Shown here piece after piece: positions 1 to 10,014 of a stretch of 64,000 nt of DNA. This DNA is from Obelidium mucronatum. Its lineage: Eukaryota; Chytridiomycota; Chytridiomycetes; Chytridiales; Chytriomycetaceae. Position 1 is the first letter of the stretch; each line of letters opens with the position of its first letter. The notes under the pieces are model-generated. The model saw nothing but the letters and a program-made list of their open reading frames with translations. It ran no database searches and was not told where the DNA came from. A program made the position numbers and the translations under genes. The stretch lies in NCBI GenBank assembly GCA_025765595.1, contig JAIVFH010000019.1, positions 62,001-126,000 on the forward strand, given 5' to 3'.

Positions 1-127
1 ATGAAACCTTGCTTTCCTTGGCAATGTCCATGATTTTTGATTCTCTGGTTCAACAGTTCCCTAAACTTTAAAGAGACTGGCTTTCAAAGCACGTGCAAAC
101 CATGTTATTTATTGTTGATGGTTTGAC

Positions 128-357
128 CGCTTGACAGGGTTGTTCTGGTACAGCTCGGCTTGAACGCGGAACGAGCGGCTTTTGGTCAGCGCGTCGAGAT
201 AATTCAAGGCGCCGTTCATCCGGCATGACCAGCGCCTGTGGTCAATATGTTAAATTGGTGTCTTTCTTCGAACATGCGCAACAGCAACTCCAGCTTACCA
301 GCGTAGTGATCTTTCCGTGCGGCGGTACTTGCAACTCGGATAACTTGGGCATTGATT
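128..357 (-). pseudogene. Fragment of a second copy of the VWA-like/P-loop gene
   Basis: Read on the minus strand, this stretch matches the N-terminal part of the gene at 467-3402. ELQVPP, KITTL followed by a GTAAGC donor, ALVMPD and YLDAL...VQAELYQN all recur in the same order. The copy is broken: about 20 bases are missing just after MPD, shifting the frame, part of the segment before ELQV is lost, and the reading frame ends soon after QAELYQN. No downstream P-loop part is present, so it is a remnant of a tandem duplicate. It may continue beyond the left window edge. Confidence 0.6.
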
Positions 358-466
358 GGGCCATCATCTTAGACTACAGGCTACTGTAGATTTTTCTTCT
401 TGAACTATTTTTTTTTCATATCACTGCAACAAATAAAACCTTCCCTTTCTTCCTTCTGGATCCTCT

Positions 467-3402
467 TTATCTTCTTTTCATAACCTGAACAAGCGCCTTC
501 TTCACAGTCTGAATGTCTTCTTCCTCAACAACACCCAACACAGCAGCGGGATTTCTAGCATTTGCAAAAATAGCACGTCCATTCACTTGATCTGTATCGA
601 CAATGCAAACTGGTCAAAACCACCAACAGAAAAAAACATTAAAACTCACCCTGTTCAATCTTTTGTAGGACAGTGTATCCATCCATCAAGTCCAAACTAC
701 GGATCCAGTTCTTGACATCCGATACCCTCCACGCAGTCAGAGGAGTCAATGGGGCGATTCCACCGTCTTGAGAAGGTGGTGGCGGTGGTTGTGACGGCTG
801 TTGGTAGTGAACTTCCTGAGGAGTAGGCGGGAGGTCTCGGAACAAGTTCTGAGAGTCTTTTCGTGGATTGGGAATCACAGGAGCGTATTGAGACTGGGTG
901 TATGGGGAAGCATCGACGTGAGCGTATTGAGAAGGAACTGGTGCGTATGGGGACGTAACAGGTGGTGTATTGAAAGCAACTGGTGCGTATGGGGACGTAA
1001 CAGGTGGCGTATTGAAAGAAACTGGAGGGGCTGAGTAAGCATCGTATGGCAGCTGGTTTTGAGAGGTTGCATCAGAAAAGAAGCTGTCCTTTGAGATGCG
1101 GCGAGCCAGACCACCTTGCTTACTTCCAAATCGGGAGCGGTGGGAACGAGATTCAACATCTAGAGCCATCATAACTCGAACAATAGACCGCTCCTTGTAC
1201 GCATCGTGGCTTGAAATCTTGGGGGTGAAGTTGGACAGGGGAAGAACCTTGGCAAACTTGATTCTGGAAGCGATTCTGTCAAATTCAGCCATCTCTTCCT
1301 TTCCATCAACCCAAGAAGCGGCCCAAACAACAGTCTTGTCTATTTTTAAAATATCAGCATACGGCCATAACGAAAACACGAAAAAAAAAACTCACTCATG
1401 TTGGCAAACTGCTGACTCAAATACTCCATTTTCAACACAATCTTGTCAGAGTTCAAAGAATCCCACTTGACAATTCCCAGAACACAATCAATTTCTTTTG
1501 GTGAGAAAATAGCGCTGTCTGGGTTCTCGGCCAAATACTTGTTGACGACTTCAAACGTCAATGGCTTCTCACCAAACTCCATCTTCTTGTTAAAGTAGCG
1601 ACCAAGCATATCGGCCCACTTGACACCAACAGGCATCTTGTTCGTCAAAATCAATTCAACTTCGTCTCCGGAGTAGGAGGCTTCTGTGTAACCTGTCACC
1701 ATACCCATAGTGTCAAAGAGTGTGTGCTTTCCAATGTCCAATTGGTCAAGAGAACTGGTCATTTGAGCATTGTATCCTCCGACTTGGGCGGCCGGGATTG
1801 GATCGTTCAAGGCCACGAACTTTACAGAGTTAATGAAGGACGACTTTCCACTTCCAGCAAAACCAATAACCAATGGAGTGAGTGGCTTCAGGGTCAAAAG
1901 AATGTGACCTGAAAAAAAGGACGGGAAAATCAGGATTGAAAAAATAGAACCCTAACCCGCAAAAAAAGGCACTTACGGAAACTAAACAAGTATCCAACGG
2001 TACGAGTATCCAACAAAATTCTGGAATACTGGTCAGCACACTTGAAAATGTGGATCGTGAAACGTTCGGGAATGTTTTCCAACAGCTCGACATCGTTCAA
2101 AATCTGGGACAATTGGGTATTGTAACGCAGAACTTGAGTGTCATTGTATTGGCTCGAGTTGCCCAATGTAAGAGTGGGAACCAAAAATTCCACAGGCGTA
2201 AAGTACTTGCCGCCGCCAATCTTGACAATGTACGTGTCTTTTTGCATAAAGTTTGTTCAAAATACCATCAAGACAATAAAAATCGATTTCGAAGAACTCA
2301 CATCTTGGATCGTATTCTTGCATGTCCAAGAGAGCAAATCCAAGTCTCATGGTGACATCTTGTCTAAGTCCGAAAGTACGTGGAATCTCACAAGTCACCG
2401 AGAATGGGTTCTGAAGCGTGCGGTTCTCAAGGCCAAGAGGTAAAAGTTGTGCTCCGTGCTTTTGCAAAAGGTCCAAAGTGGAACCAGGAGTCACATTTGC
2501 CGTGTGATAAATCACGACCGGAATCTAAGCATCAAACAAACACAAAAACAGGGTTGTTGAATTATGCTCGGTTATTCAAAAAAGAACCCACATCTTTTGA
2601 AAACAGAGTTTTCATCACAACCGCCAAGTCGTTCTGTTTGTCCTTGGAATTGTTAACATCTCCCGATGTGAAAATAACCAATTTATGGAGGTTATCTTGG
2701 GAAGCCAGTCTGACAGCATTGTTGAGCGGTTGTAGCAAATGGGCCTGCTTCCCACCAATTCCAGCAATTCCTTTACGTTTTGCTTGATCCTTGTCCTTGA
2801 GAATAAATTCACGCAAGGGAACGATTCCATCAAGAGCTTCCACTGTAGAAAAAACCCCGGACTGCTCTACTTCTTCAGGCTGCGGGGGAGCCGAAGCAAA
2901 CATTCCACCAATCCGTGAGATACTGAAGCTTTTCTTTTCAGCAGCTGGGGCAACCACGGGGGCACCCATAGGAGCAGCCACACTACCATCCATCGATGTG
3001 GAAGGGCCCGCTTGGGACGGGGTTCGGGCCATGCCGACCGCACCAGGCTTGCCATGTAAGGGGCTGTTTTGGTAAAGCTCCGCTTGGACTCTGTATGATG
3101 CGTTTCTAGGCAAAGCATCCAAGTACTGCATTGCTCTGTGACAAAGATTGGTGCTGTTTGCATCTGGCATAACCAAGGCCTGTTTCAGATTGAGGAGATG
3201 GTTGATTAAATTTGGTCTCAGACCGCAGGCGCTCCTCAGTACAGCTGCACATACAGGTATCGAAAAGCACCCCCGTCTTCATGTGCAATCAAAGCGCTTA
3301 CCAGGGTGGTGATCTTGTGGAAGGGGGGAACCTGCAGCTCCGACAAGAGCGGCAATATCTGATCGTTGTACATGTTGATGATTGCTGTCACAGTCCGCTC
3401 AC
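467..3402 (-). CDS. Large protein: VWA-like region, P-loop GTPase-like domain, C-terminal SAM-like domain (5' end unresolved)
   Basis: Seven exons fit in frame with GT-AG introns: 3302-3402, 2592-3179, 2302-2524, 1977-2237, 1396-1908, 650-1339 and 467-591, giving at least 832 residues. The first third has VWA-like strands (LVIFTSGD, then IPVVIYHT). The middle has a perfect Walker A, GFAGSGKSS, followed by DTMG as a G3-like motif. Next comes a low-complexity Pro/Tyr segment in which FNTPPVTSPYAPV occurs twice in tandem. The last 60 residues (WRVSDVKNWIRSL...NGRAIF...VLGV) look like a SAM domain. The first visible exon starts in phase 1, and an in-frame stop lies just upstream, so the true start is missing or lies in an exon I cannot see. 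The gene is head-to-head with a receptor gene. I infer a nucleotide-binding, possibly signalling or scaffold protein; the precise family is not recognised. Confidence 0.7.
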
Positions 3403-3530
3403 CTGGAACGAAAGAAGAATGCATTCAGAGGGTTAGTTGGTGTTGTTTGGAATGCCGGCGCAAGTGCTTACTGGTAGCTTAAATTGGTTCTTTTGGAAAA
3501 ACAATCGCACCAAAAAGAAATCTCACAAAA

Positions 3531-4751
3531 ATGAGTGAGAGTCCTGCAACAGCGACTGCTATGACCACGACTAGTCCTTCAGTGCAAACTACGACGATGG
3601 CGGCTACTACTACTACTATTACTTCGGAAGGAGGTATCCAGCCTACGCAAGATCCTGTTGCGACTACTGGCGGCAATCCAGACGACAACGGCAATAACAA
3701 CAACAATGGCAATGGAAACAACAGCGTTGTTGCAACCGCTACGACGACTTCTATCAGAACAACCTCTTCTCGAGTTGTCACTACTACTTCTGCTGTGGCA
3801 GTAAGTCCAACTCCAGAAAGTGGTAGTGGATCTGGTTTGGGTATCGGCATTGGAGTGGCAGTTGTGATTATTGCCTTAGCCATTGCCGCATTCTTCTTCT
3901 TCAAGAAACGTAACGCTAAAAAGGAAACCCAAGTCCAAGAACGTGCCGTTTCTTCGACTGAATGTAAGTGGGCAAGCCCAACCAAGCCCGCCTTTTAATC
4001 AAAGAAAAAATAGTAGTTGCAAAGTCCCCACGGACACCTGATGGGGGAGACTCGTCCTCGGTCTCTATTGTCTCCGGAACACCAGTGCCTCAGCGCGTCG
4101 CTACGCAGGCCTCCCGCGTGTCCACCGTGGTTTCTCAGGACACTATCACGCAAACAACTGCTGCGCCAGCAGCTCAGGAGTCTATTGTTGTTGTTGAAAC
4201 TGCTCCAGCTTCTGCTGCTATTTCTGCTGCTTCGGCCGCTGTTGTGGTTGAATCACTTCCTCGATCAATTTTGTTTGTCTATGACACGGACTACAGTCCA
4301 TCTGGCCAAGTTTGCGAGGAAATGGAACTCGCTTTAGCGGCGAAGCTGGAAGCGCAACATCAAACTATTTCTGTCACCCGATTTGGTATCGAAGGACTTC
4401 CCGAAGAAATTGAATTGCCCAACTTGAGCTCCTTTGAGAAGGTGGTTGTTGTTTTGCGCAAGGCCGAAAGATTCAGAATTTACCGTGAAGGAAAGATCTT
4501 CACACGTCTGGAGGGTGAGTCGTCGCACTTTTTTTTCCGTTCGGCGCTATTTCTCTAACTTGAACGAACCAGAATTGTGCGGCGACAAGCTTACAACTGT
4601 GGTCTTTGAAGTGATAATGCAAAATGGAAACATGGATGCCCAAAGACACGATGGATTCCCATTGGTGTACTTTTCCACAGCTGACAAAAAGATTGTCGAC
4701 AGTCCTGGAAACGATGCGACACTCAATGAGCTCACTGCTCTTCTTTTGTGA
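3531..4751 (+). CDS. Membrane protein with TIR/SEFIR-like cytoplasmic domain (receptor A)
   Basis: Three exons (3531-3963, 4014-4514, 4573-4751) encode 370 residues. A Thr/Ser/Asn-rich stalk is followed by one membrane span (GLGIGIGVAVVIIALAIAAF) and a basic stop-transfer KKRNAKK. After a Ser/Ala/Val-rich linker comes the family cytoplasmic domain: SILFVYDTDY, GIEGLPEEI, VVVVLRKAERF, IYREGKIF, ELCGDKLTTVVF and HDGFPLVYFST. The alternating hydrophobic strands and helices suggest a flavodoxin-like fold of the TIR/SEFIR type; no catalytic residue can be assigned. Unlike its paralogues at 8537 and 10015 it shows no Cys-rich head and no signal peptide, and its start abuts the broken 5' end of the divergent gene. 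It may be 5'-truncated. Confidence 0.75.
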
Positions 4752-4825
4752 TTTTATGCGTTTAAGAAATCTTAGAATACATTCCCCTTCTATATTTGAA
4801 GTCATGTCCGCCGCAGCTGGAATTA

Positions 4826-4988
4826 CAGCTGATTTCAAAAAGAATGGCACATCCTTTTTTTTTTCGATTTTTCCAAGTATTGCATTTGGTAGCTTTGTAT
4901 AACTTTTGGTAGAGATCCCATAGCACAAGCCTGGAGGCTGCGAAGAAGCGTGCAGTTCAGCGTTCCTGCAGAATCTCCATCTTACAAG
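4826..4988 (+). repeat. Left terminal inverted repeat, 163 bp
   Basis: This segment is the reverse complement of 8347-8509 with a single difference: CGTTCCTGC here against CGTTTCTGC at the other end. Most Tc1/mariner elements have TIRs well under 100 bp, so this length is notable. The transposase start codon lies 14 bp inside it. Confidence 0.95.
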
Positions 4989-5002
4989 GCTGCTTACAAG
5001 GG

Positions 5003-6140
5003 ATGCAACTTTTCAATTTTGAAATGACTTGGAGCTCTGACATCCGGAAGAATATCGTTCTTGACATGCTGGATGGTATACCTGTTGACACTACTATCAA
5101 AAACCAAAGGGTCTCACGGAGAACGGTCGCTCGTGTGCGCTCGTACTGGAATCTATATTCTTGCACAAGCAATCCCTTTGCACAAGTAAGCGGTCGTAGA
5201 CGAACTGTAGAACGCATGTATTGCGAGGCAAGCCAATGTGCAAGAACCCGATGTTTGTTGTACTGAACTTGTTGCGACAGTACCTGCGGACATTGTTGGA
5301 TGAAAGAACAGACTGGTACTTGTTTGAGCTTCAAGAAGAGCTTGAAATAGTCATAAAGCGGAAAGTCCCACTTCCGACCCTATGGAGATGCCTACAACGA
5401 GAGGGATACACTCACAAAAAGGTTTGTGTTAACAAACGACAGTACCATATCTCATTTCCGTGGCTTATATTCCTCCAAATTCTAGCTTTCTGTTCGTGCC
5501 TTGGAAAGAAATGAATGGGAACGAGCTTGTTTTGTGGCTGAGATTGGAAACTACCCAAGGGAGTACCTTGTATTCTTCGACGAGGCTGCAAATGACAAGA
5601 AGACCCTCGAAAGACGATTTGGTTACTCCATTGCTGGAAGAAGGTCCATTCATATTGCGCCATTTGTAAGAGGAGTCCGATACTCAATCATAGCCGCAAT
5701 TTCATTATCTCATGGATACCTTGCATTCTCGGTTGAAGAGGGGGCATTAGATGGGCTGGATGTGTTTGATTTTGCCGTGAATAAGCTGGTGAGAAAGATG
5801 CAATGCCACTGCTTCTTATTTATTCATCTTATTGTTGCAGCTTCCAGAATGCAGTAGATACCCAGGACCAAATTCAGTAGTTATCTGCGATAATGCAGCG
5901 ATTCACAAACACCCTGCAATTCGTAGAGCATTCGAAAGAGCTGGAGTATTACTGATTTTCTTGCCACCGTACTCGCCAGACTTAACCCCAATTGAGAATT
6001 CGTTTTACCACACAAAGCAATGGCTCAGAAGAAACAAAGAGGACATAACTGACGGAAACAGAAGTGCAAAAATCATTGAAGCCTGTGATATGTTCACTCC
6101 CACTCTTGCTGATGCATGTTTTAGATCGTGCAAATTGTAA
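5003..6140 (+). CDS. Tc1-type transposase (DDE_3 superfamily endonuclease)
   Basis: Four exons (5003-5185, 5233-5421, 5486-5788, 5841-6140) give an open 324-residue protein. The N-terminal part has a helix-turn-helix pattern (VSRRTVARVRSYWN). The catalytic triad is visible: the first Asp in LVFFDEA, the second in VVICDNAAIH, and the Glu in LTPIENSF. Exactly 34 residues separate the second Asp from the Glu, the DD34E spacing of the Tc1 family. PPYSPDLTPIE is the usual Tc1 signature. The enzyme would bind the TIRs and do cut-and-paste transposition at TA. An apparent frame change near 5220 is explained by a 47-nt GT-AG intron, so I read it as intact; the price is loss of a Gly-Arg-Arg-Arg motif from the spliced product. 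Confidence 0.9.
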
Positions 6141-6276
6141 TAAACTCTTCTTACTCTCGTATCTTACTCTCCTAATTGTTTGACCATTCAAATTGAATAA
6201 GTTCTGATTTCTATTACGGCACAAAATGTTCAAAAAAAAAAAGATAAAGTCTAAGCAACAAAACAACTTTGAAAGC

Positions 6277-8316
6277 TTAGGAGAGGTCAAAAACTCTTCT
6301 TTGGACTTGAGTTCCTTCAATCTCCAAATGATCCTGGTCAAAACGTGCCCACAATGCTCCTTCAAACGAAACACCTATACTTCCCAACTTCCAAATAATT
6401 CGAACATCTGGCTTTTCGGCAACAGCTGACAGGAATTCTGGAGCTTCCATCTCAAGAATTGAACGGATTGAGCAGCTCTGGCTGATAGCATGTTGTGAAA
6501 CAAGTTTGAAAAACCGACCCGAAGACCATACAACTGTGATTGTGACTGTTCGAACATTGCTTCCAGTTGATGCTTGGGAAAGGGTGCCCTTCACAGAAGG
6601 GCGGGCTGATGGGGGTTCTAAAGTTGACAAGCCAGTACCCAACCTTTCCTGTTGAAGAAGATATGCGTTTTTCATATCAAAGCATGCATAGTTGGGAGGT
6701 GTGTTAAGAGTAACATGTGGATCATTTCCAGCTGTCTGAACAACATTCAGTTCGTTGACAGGTTTGCTCTGAGAAACTCACCAAGATTCTAGCCCAAGGA
6801 CGCAAATGCTTATCTTCAGATAGAAGCAAATGGTAACCATTTCTTCTGAAGCAACCATTTGAGTGGTCGCCATGGTTGTCCTTGACTTGACAAGTACCCA
6901 CATACAACTCCTTGAGTTGACCAAGAGAGTCATTTCGAGTATGTGGATGCCCTGCCAGTTTGTCCAAAATGTCGCGACGGTGGGTAGCTGGTTGAGCTGA
7001 AGCACTACTACTGGAACCTATAATTGTAATTGACGTTAGAAGACCTGAAGATGACCAGATAATTCACCTTTTGACAGGAAGACAACAAAACTAAAGCCGT
7101 TTGGAAATTGAAACACTCCTTTCACTGCCTTTACTTTGACTCGAAGCACAAAGGCCAGACCGTCATCTTCAATTTCTTGTTTGGCTGCTGCCTTCGTGTC
7201 TCTGAAGGCAATCTTGAATAAAAGATTCGACCAAGCTGGTTTAGAATCCGTGACCAATCTAATAAAGGATGCTTTGTTCAATGACGTCAGACGTGTGAGC
7301 TTTGTGAACATGCTGATTGATTGTATATCTTTCCCAGTGGCATCATCAACAGCAACAACAGGAACCACTGTAAACCAGCAAATGTTATTATACTTTCTTT
7401 TCGTGGCAGTACATCAGCAATAAACTCACTGATTTCGCAGCTTGCTGCCTTTTCGAAACCCTCGTCATCCAAATTGATTTTTTTGCCGAATCTTGGCTCA
7501 TTCTCGTTTGAAATTTGCCGCTTTAGATGACGATGATCTGATTGTTCCGATGGACAAGATGAATCAAAACAAGAAGTGGGTGCAGATGCTTGGTATCGTT
7601 CGCCAACTCGAGTTGTATTCCCAAACCAATGTGGACCATCACTTTCTCGGAACTGGGGTGATTCGTTGAAGCTACTGGAATTTCGAAGAGGGAAGAATAG
7701 CGGCTGTTTGGTTTGTGGGAGATCCTGCAATTCGGGCACTGGATCATGTCGAGGATGGTCAAAATCATCAAGGTCAAATGGGTAATCTTCGCTGTCGATA
7801 GCAGGCAGTTGGGAAGAATTGTCGACAGGTGCTTGGGGATCATTAGCAATCAGTTGCAAAGCGTTGTCGACAGCAACATTTTGGGGCCAGGCAGCGATTG
7901 GCTGGGAGTTGCTGATAGAAGCCACGGTAGGTAGTGCAAGTGGCTTGGCAGAACCACTGGCATCCTCTTCATAGACTTTTCCTGCATCCCTTATCTTCTT
8001 TGCATGAGACTGGCAAGCCGAAATGCGGGTTTGCATCTTGATGAGGCAGCTTGCAAAGATAGGATGGCGAATGCTCTGGACAAACTTGAGCTTGGCGTCA
8101 CTGGTGATGATCACACCATTGCCAGGCAGCTGTGGTGGGCTTTTTGACCGTTCGCACGTACATTCCCCTGTTTGAAAGGTCTTTGTTTAAGGGTGAGCGA
8201 GTGAGTGTGCCAAAATAGGAGCCTTGCAGAGTGACGAGACATACCACTTGATGGAGAAAGCACTTCCCGCAGTCTATGCAAACGTTTCTTGGCAGTATTG
8301 CTGGTACAGCCGACAT
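6277..8316 (-). CDS. Transposon cargo protein with Cys-rich N-terminus, function unknown
   Basis: Five exons (8245-8316, 7430-8180, 7068-7367, 6782-7017, 6277-6735) join with GT-AG introns into a clean 605-residue frame. The N-terminus has a possible metal site, CIDCGKC followed across the first intron by ECTCERS. Next come a basic segment, a long Pro/Asp/Ser-rich linker with acidic patches, and a C-terminal half rich in predicted beta strands (LAFVLRVKVKAVKGVF, TVTITVVWSS, VRIIWKLGSIGVSF). I do not recognise the family. It lies wholly between the TIRs and converges on the transposase with a 136-bp gap. An acidic linker beside a Cys-rich head would suit a DNA-binding or accessory protein, but that is a guess. 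Confidence 0.8.
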
Positions 8317-8346
8317 GATTTGAAAAGAGAAAGACACTGTTCGAAA

Positions 8347-8509
8347 CTTGTAAGATGGAGATTCTGCAGAAACGCTGAACTGCACGCTTCTTCGCAGCCT
8401 CCAGGCTTGTGCTATGGGATCTCTACCAAAAGTTATACAAAGCTACCAAATGCAATACTTGGAAAAATCGAAAAAAAAAAGGATGTGCCATTCTTTTTGA
8501 AATCAGCTG
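8347..8509 (-). repeat. Right terminal inverted repeat, 163 bp
   Basis: Reverse complement of 4826-4988 with one mismatch. Its inner end lies 30 bp upstream of the cargo gene start codon, and its outer end 27 bp upstream of the receptor start codon at 8537, so it probably forms part of both promoters. Confidence 0.95.
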
Positions 8510-8536
8510 TAAATATAAAAAAATCTTCTTTGGGTG

Positions 8537-9842
8537 ATGAGCTTCATTGGTGTAAGTTCCTCCTGCCTTCCTGCTGTCCTGACATACACCATCATAGTAC
8601 TGCGGGACAAGTGCGATTGATAAAACGTGCGCGGTTCAATGCGCAAAGCAAGATGACTGTCCTGTAGCCTGCTGGGCATTCAATGTCATCAACTGTCCTC
8701 CAAAGCCCTCCCCTACAACAGACACTCCCCCGCCGCCTGTCAAAACGACCGATGTTGTTGTTGTAAATCCCCCTCCTCCACCTACAGTTGATCCACAACC
8801 CCCATCTCCTCCCCAAACCAACGATCCAGTCGTTCCAGTGATTGTGCCAGACAATCCAATCGCCCAAGGAACGACAACGGCTTTCGTTGCAATCAGAACG
8901 TCTTCAACCGTAGTTGCCTCCAAGGGCGGCGTCCTCCCCCCTGTCGCAACTACTACCAGCAGCTCCTCTGCCCCAGAGACCAACACTGGCAGCGGAGCAA
9001 CCGCTGGTATCGCAGCTGGAATCTCCATTGGATTTGTTGCCATCTTCATTGGTTTCTTTTACTACATGAGAAGATCAAAGCAGCAGAGGGAGAATCAAGA
9101 ACGAAGTGTCTCTTCACTTGAATGTAAGGGCTTGACGGCCAGCGGCCAATTAAATCTCTCACACGTCTAACACCACCCTGCTCTGGTTTTAGTAAGAAAG
9201 AGAGGCCATTACGACGAGTCTTCGGTTGATAGCATGCCTGTCAGACAAGCAACATATGTCCCCAACTTTGCAGCTACTGCCGTTCCAGCTGCTGCTGCGG
9301 TGTCCAGTGTGGCACAATCTGGACCAAAGAGGTCTATCTTATTTGTATATGACACAGACTATGCACCATCGTCTCAAGTCTGCCAAGAAATCGAGCATGT
9401 TTTGTGGGCAAAACTAGCGGCTCAACAGCGTATTGTTGCAACTCGACGATTCGGTATCGAAGGACTTCCCGAAGATATTCAATTGTCTCAGTTGGGCTAT
9501 TTTGACAGAGTCGTCGTCGTTCTTCGTAAAGCAGAGAGATTTAGAATCTACCGTGAAGGGAAAATCTATGCACGTTTGGAAGGTATTACTATCCGGTTTT
9601 TTTGATTTCTGCAATGTTTATGGATGCAGTTTCCTTAAAAAAAATCATTCTTATTTTCTGTAGAACTCTGTGGTGACAGACTCACGACTGTGGTCTTTGA
9701 TGTTGTGATGCAGAACGGAAACATGGATGCCCAAAGACATGATGGATTCCCACTTGTATATGTATCAACGGCCAACAAGAAAATCATCCAGACTCCAGCG
9801 AACGATGCAACCTTTAATGAGTTGACATTCCAGTTATTGTAG
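8537..9842 (+). CDS. Cys-rich receptor-like protein with TIR/SEFIR-like tail (receptor B)
   Basis: Four exons (8537-8551, 8598-9123, 9193-9582, 9664-9842) encode 369 residues. A 15-nt first exon (MSFIG) splices in phase 0 onto the Cys-rich module YCGTS...C...C...DDC...CW...NC. A Pro/Thr/Val stalk, one membrane span (AGIAAGISIGFVAIFIGFFY) and a basic MRRSKQQR stop-transfer follow. The cytoplasmic domain has SILFVYDTDYAPS, GIEGLPEDI, VVVVLRKAERF, IYREGKIYARLE, ELCGDRL and DGFPLVYVST, closely matching the copies at 3531 and 10015. The gene model shows no cleavable signal peptide. The Tc1 element ends 27 bp upstream of the start codon. Confidence 0.85.
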
Positions 9843-10014
9843 GGGCGGGCACCTTCCTTTTCTATCTTCACTTCGTTCTGTTTTTTCTTTATCCTGAGTT
9901 CTATTAGATGGAATAGCTTTGAAACCATGAAGTTCATTAAAAAGCAGATTAAAAACTTCTGTGTGGTGATTCACACAAGCCTGGATATTTTTTTTTTTTG
10001 TGATTAGAAGAAAA

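Larger units (their letters stand above)
4826..8509 (+). mobile_element. Tc1-type DNA transposon, 3,684 bp, with long TIRs and a cargo gene
   Basis: The element begins CAGCTGATTTC and ends with its reverse complement, and is flanked by TA on both sides (4824-4825 and 8510-8511), the target duplication of the Tc1/mariner superfamily. It carries 163-bp terminal inverted repeats that differ by one base, a four-exon transposase on the plus strand and a five-exon gene on the minus strand, arranged tail to tail. It lies in the short interval between two receptor genes, 72 bp after the stop codon of one and 27 bp before the start codon of the next. Intact genes and near-identical ends point to a recent insertion. 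Confidence 0.93.

Noticed and set aside
3479..3985. 168-codon open frame on the minus strand opposite receptor A
   Set aside because: It is the antisense of a Thr/Ala-rich repeat region and has no introns, domain or paralogue.
5186..5232. Apparent frameshift in the Tc1 transposase
   Set aside because: A perfect GTAAGC donor and an AG acceptor 47 nt later restore the frame, and the summed exons are divisible by three.
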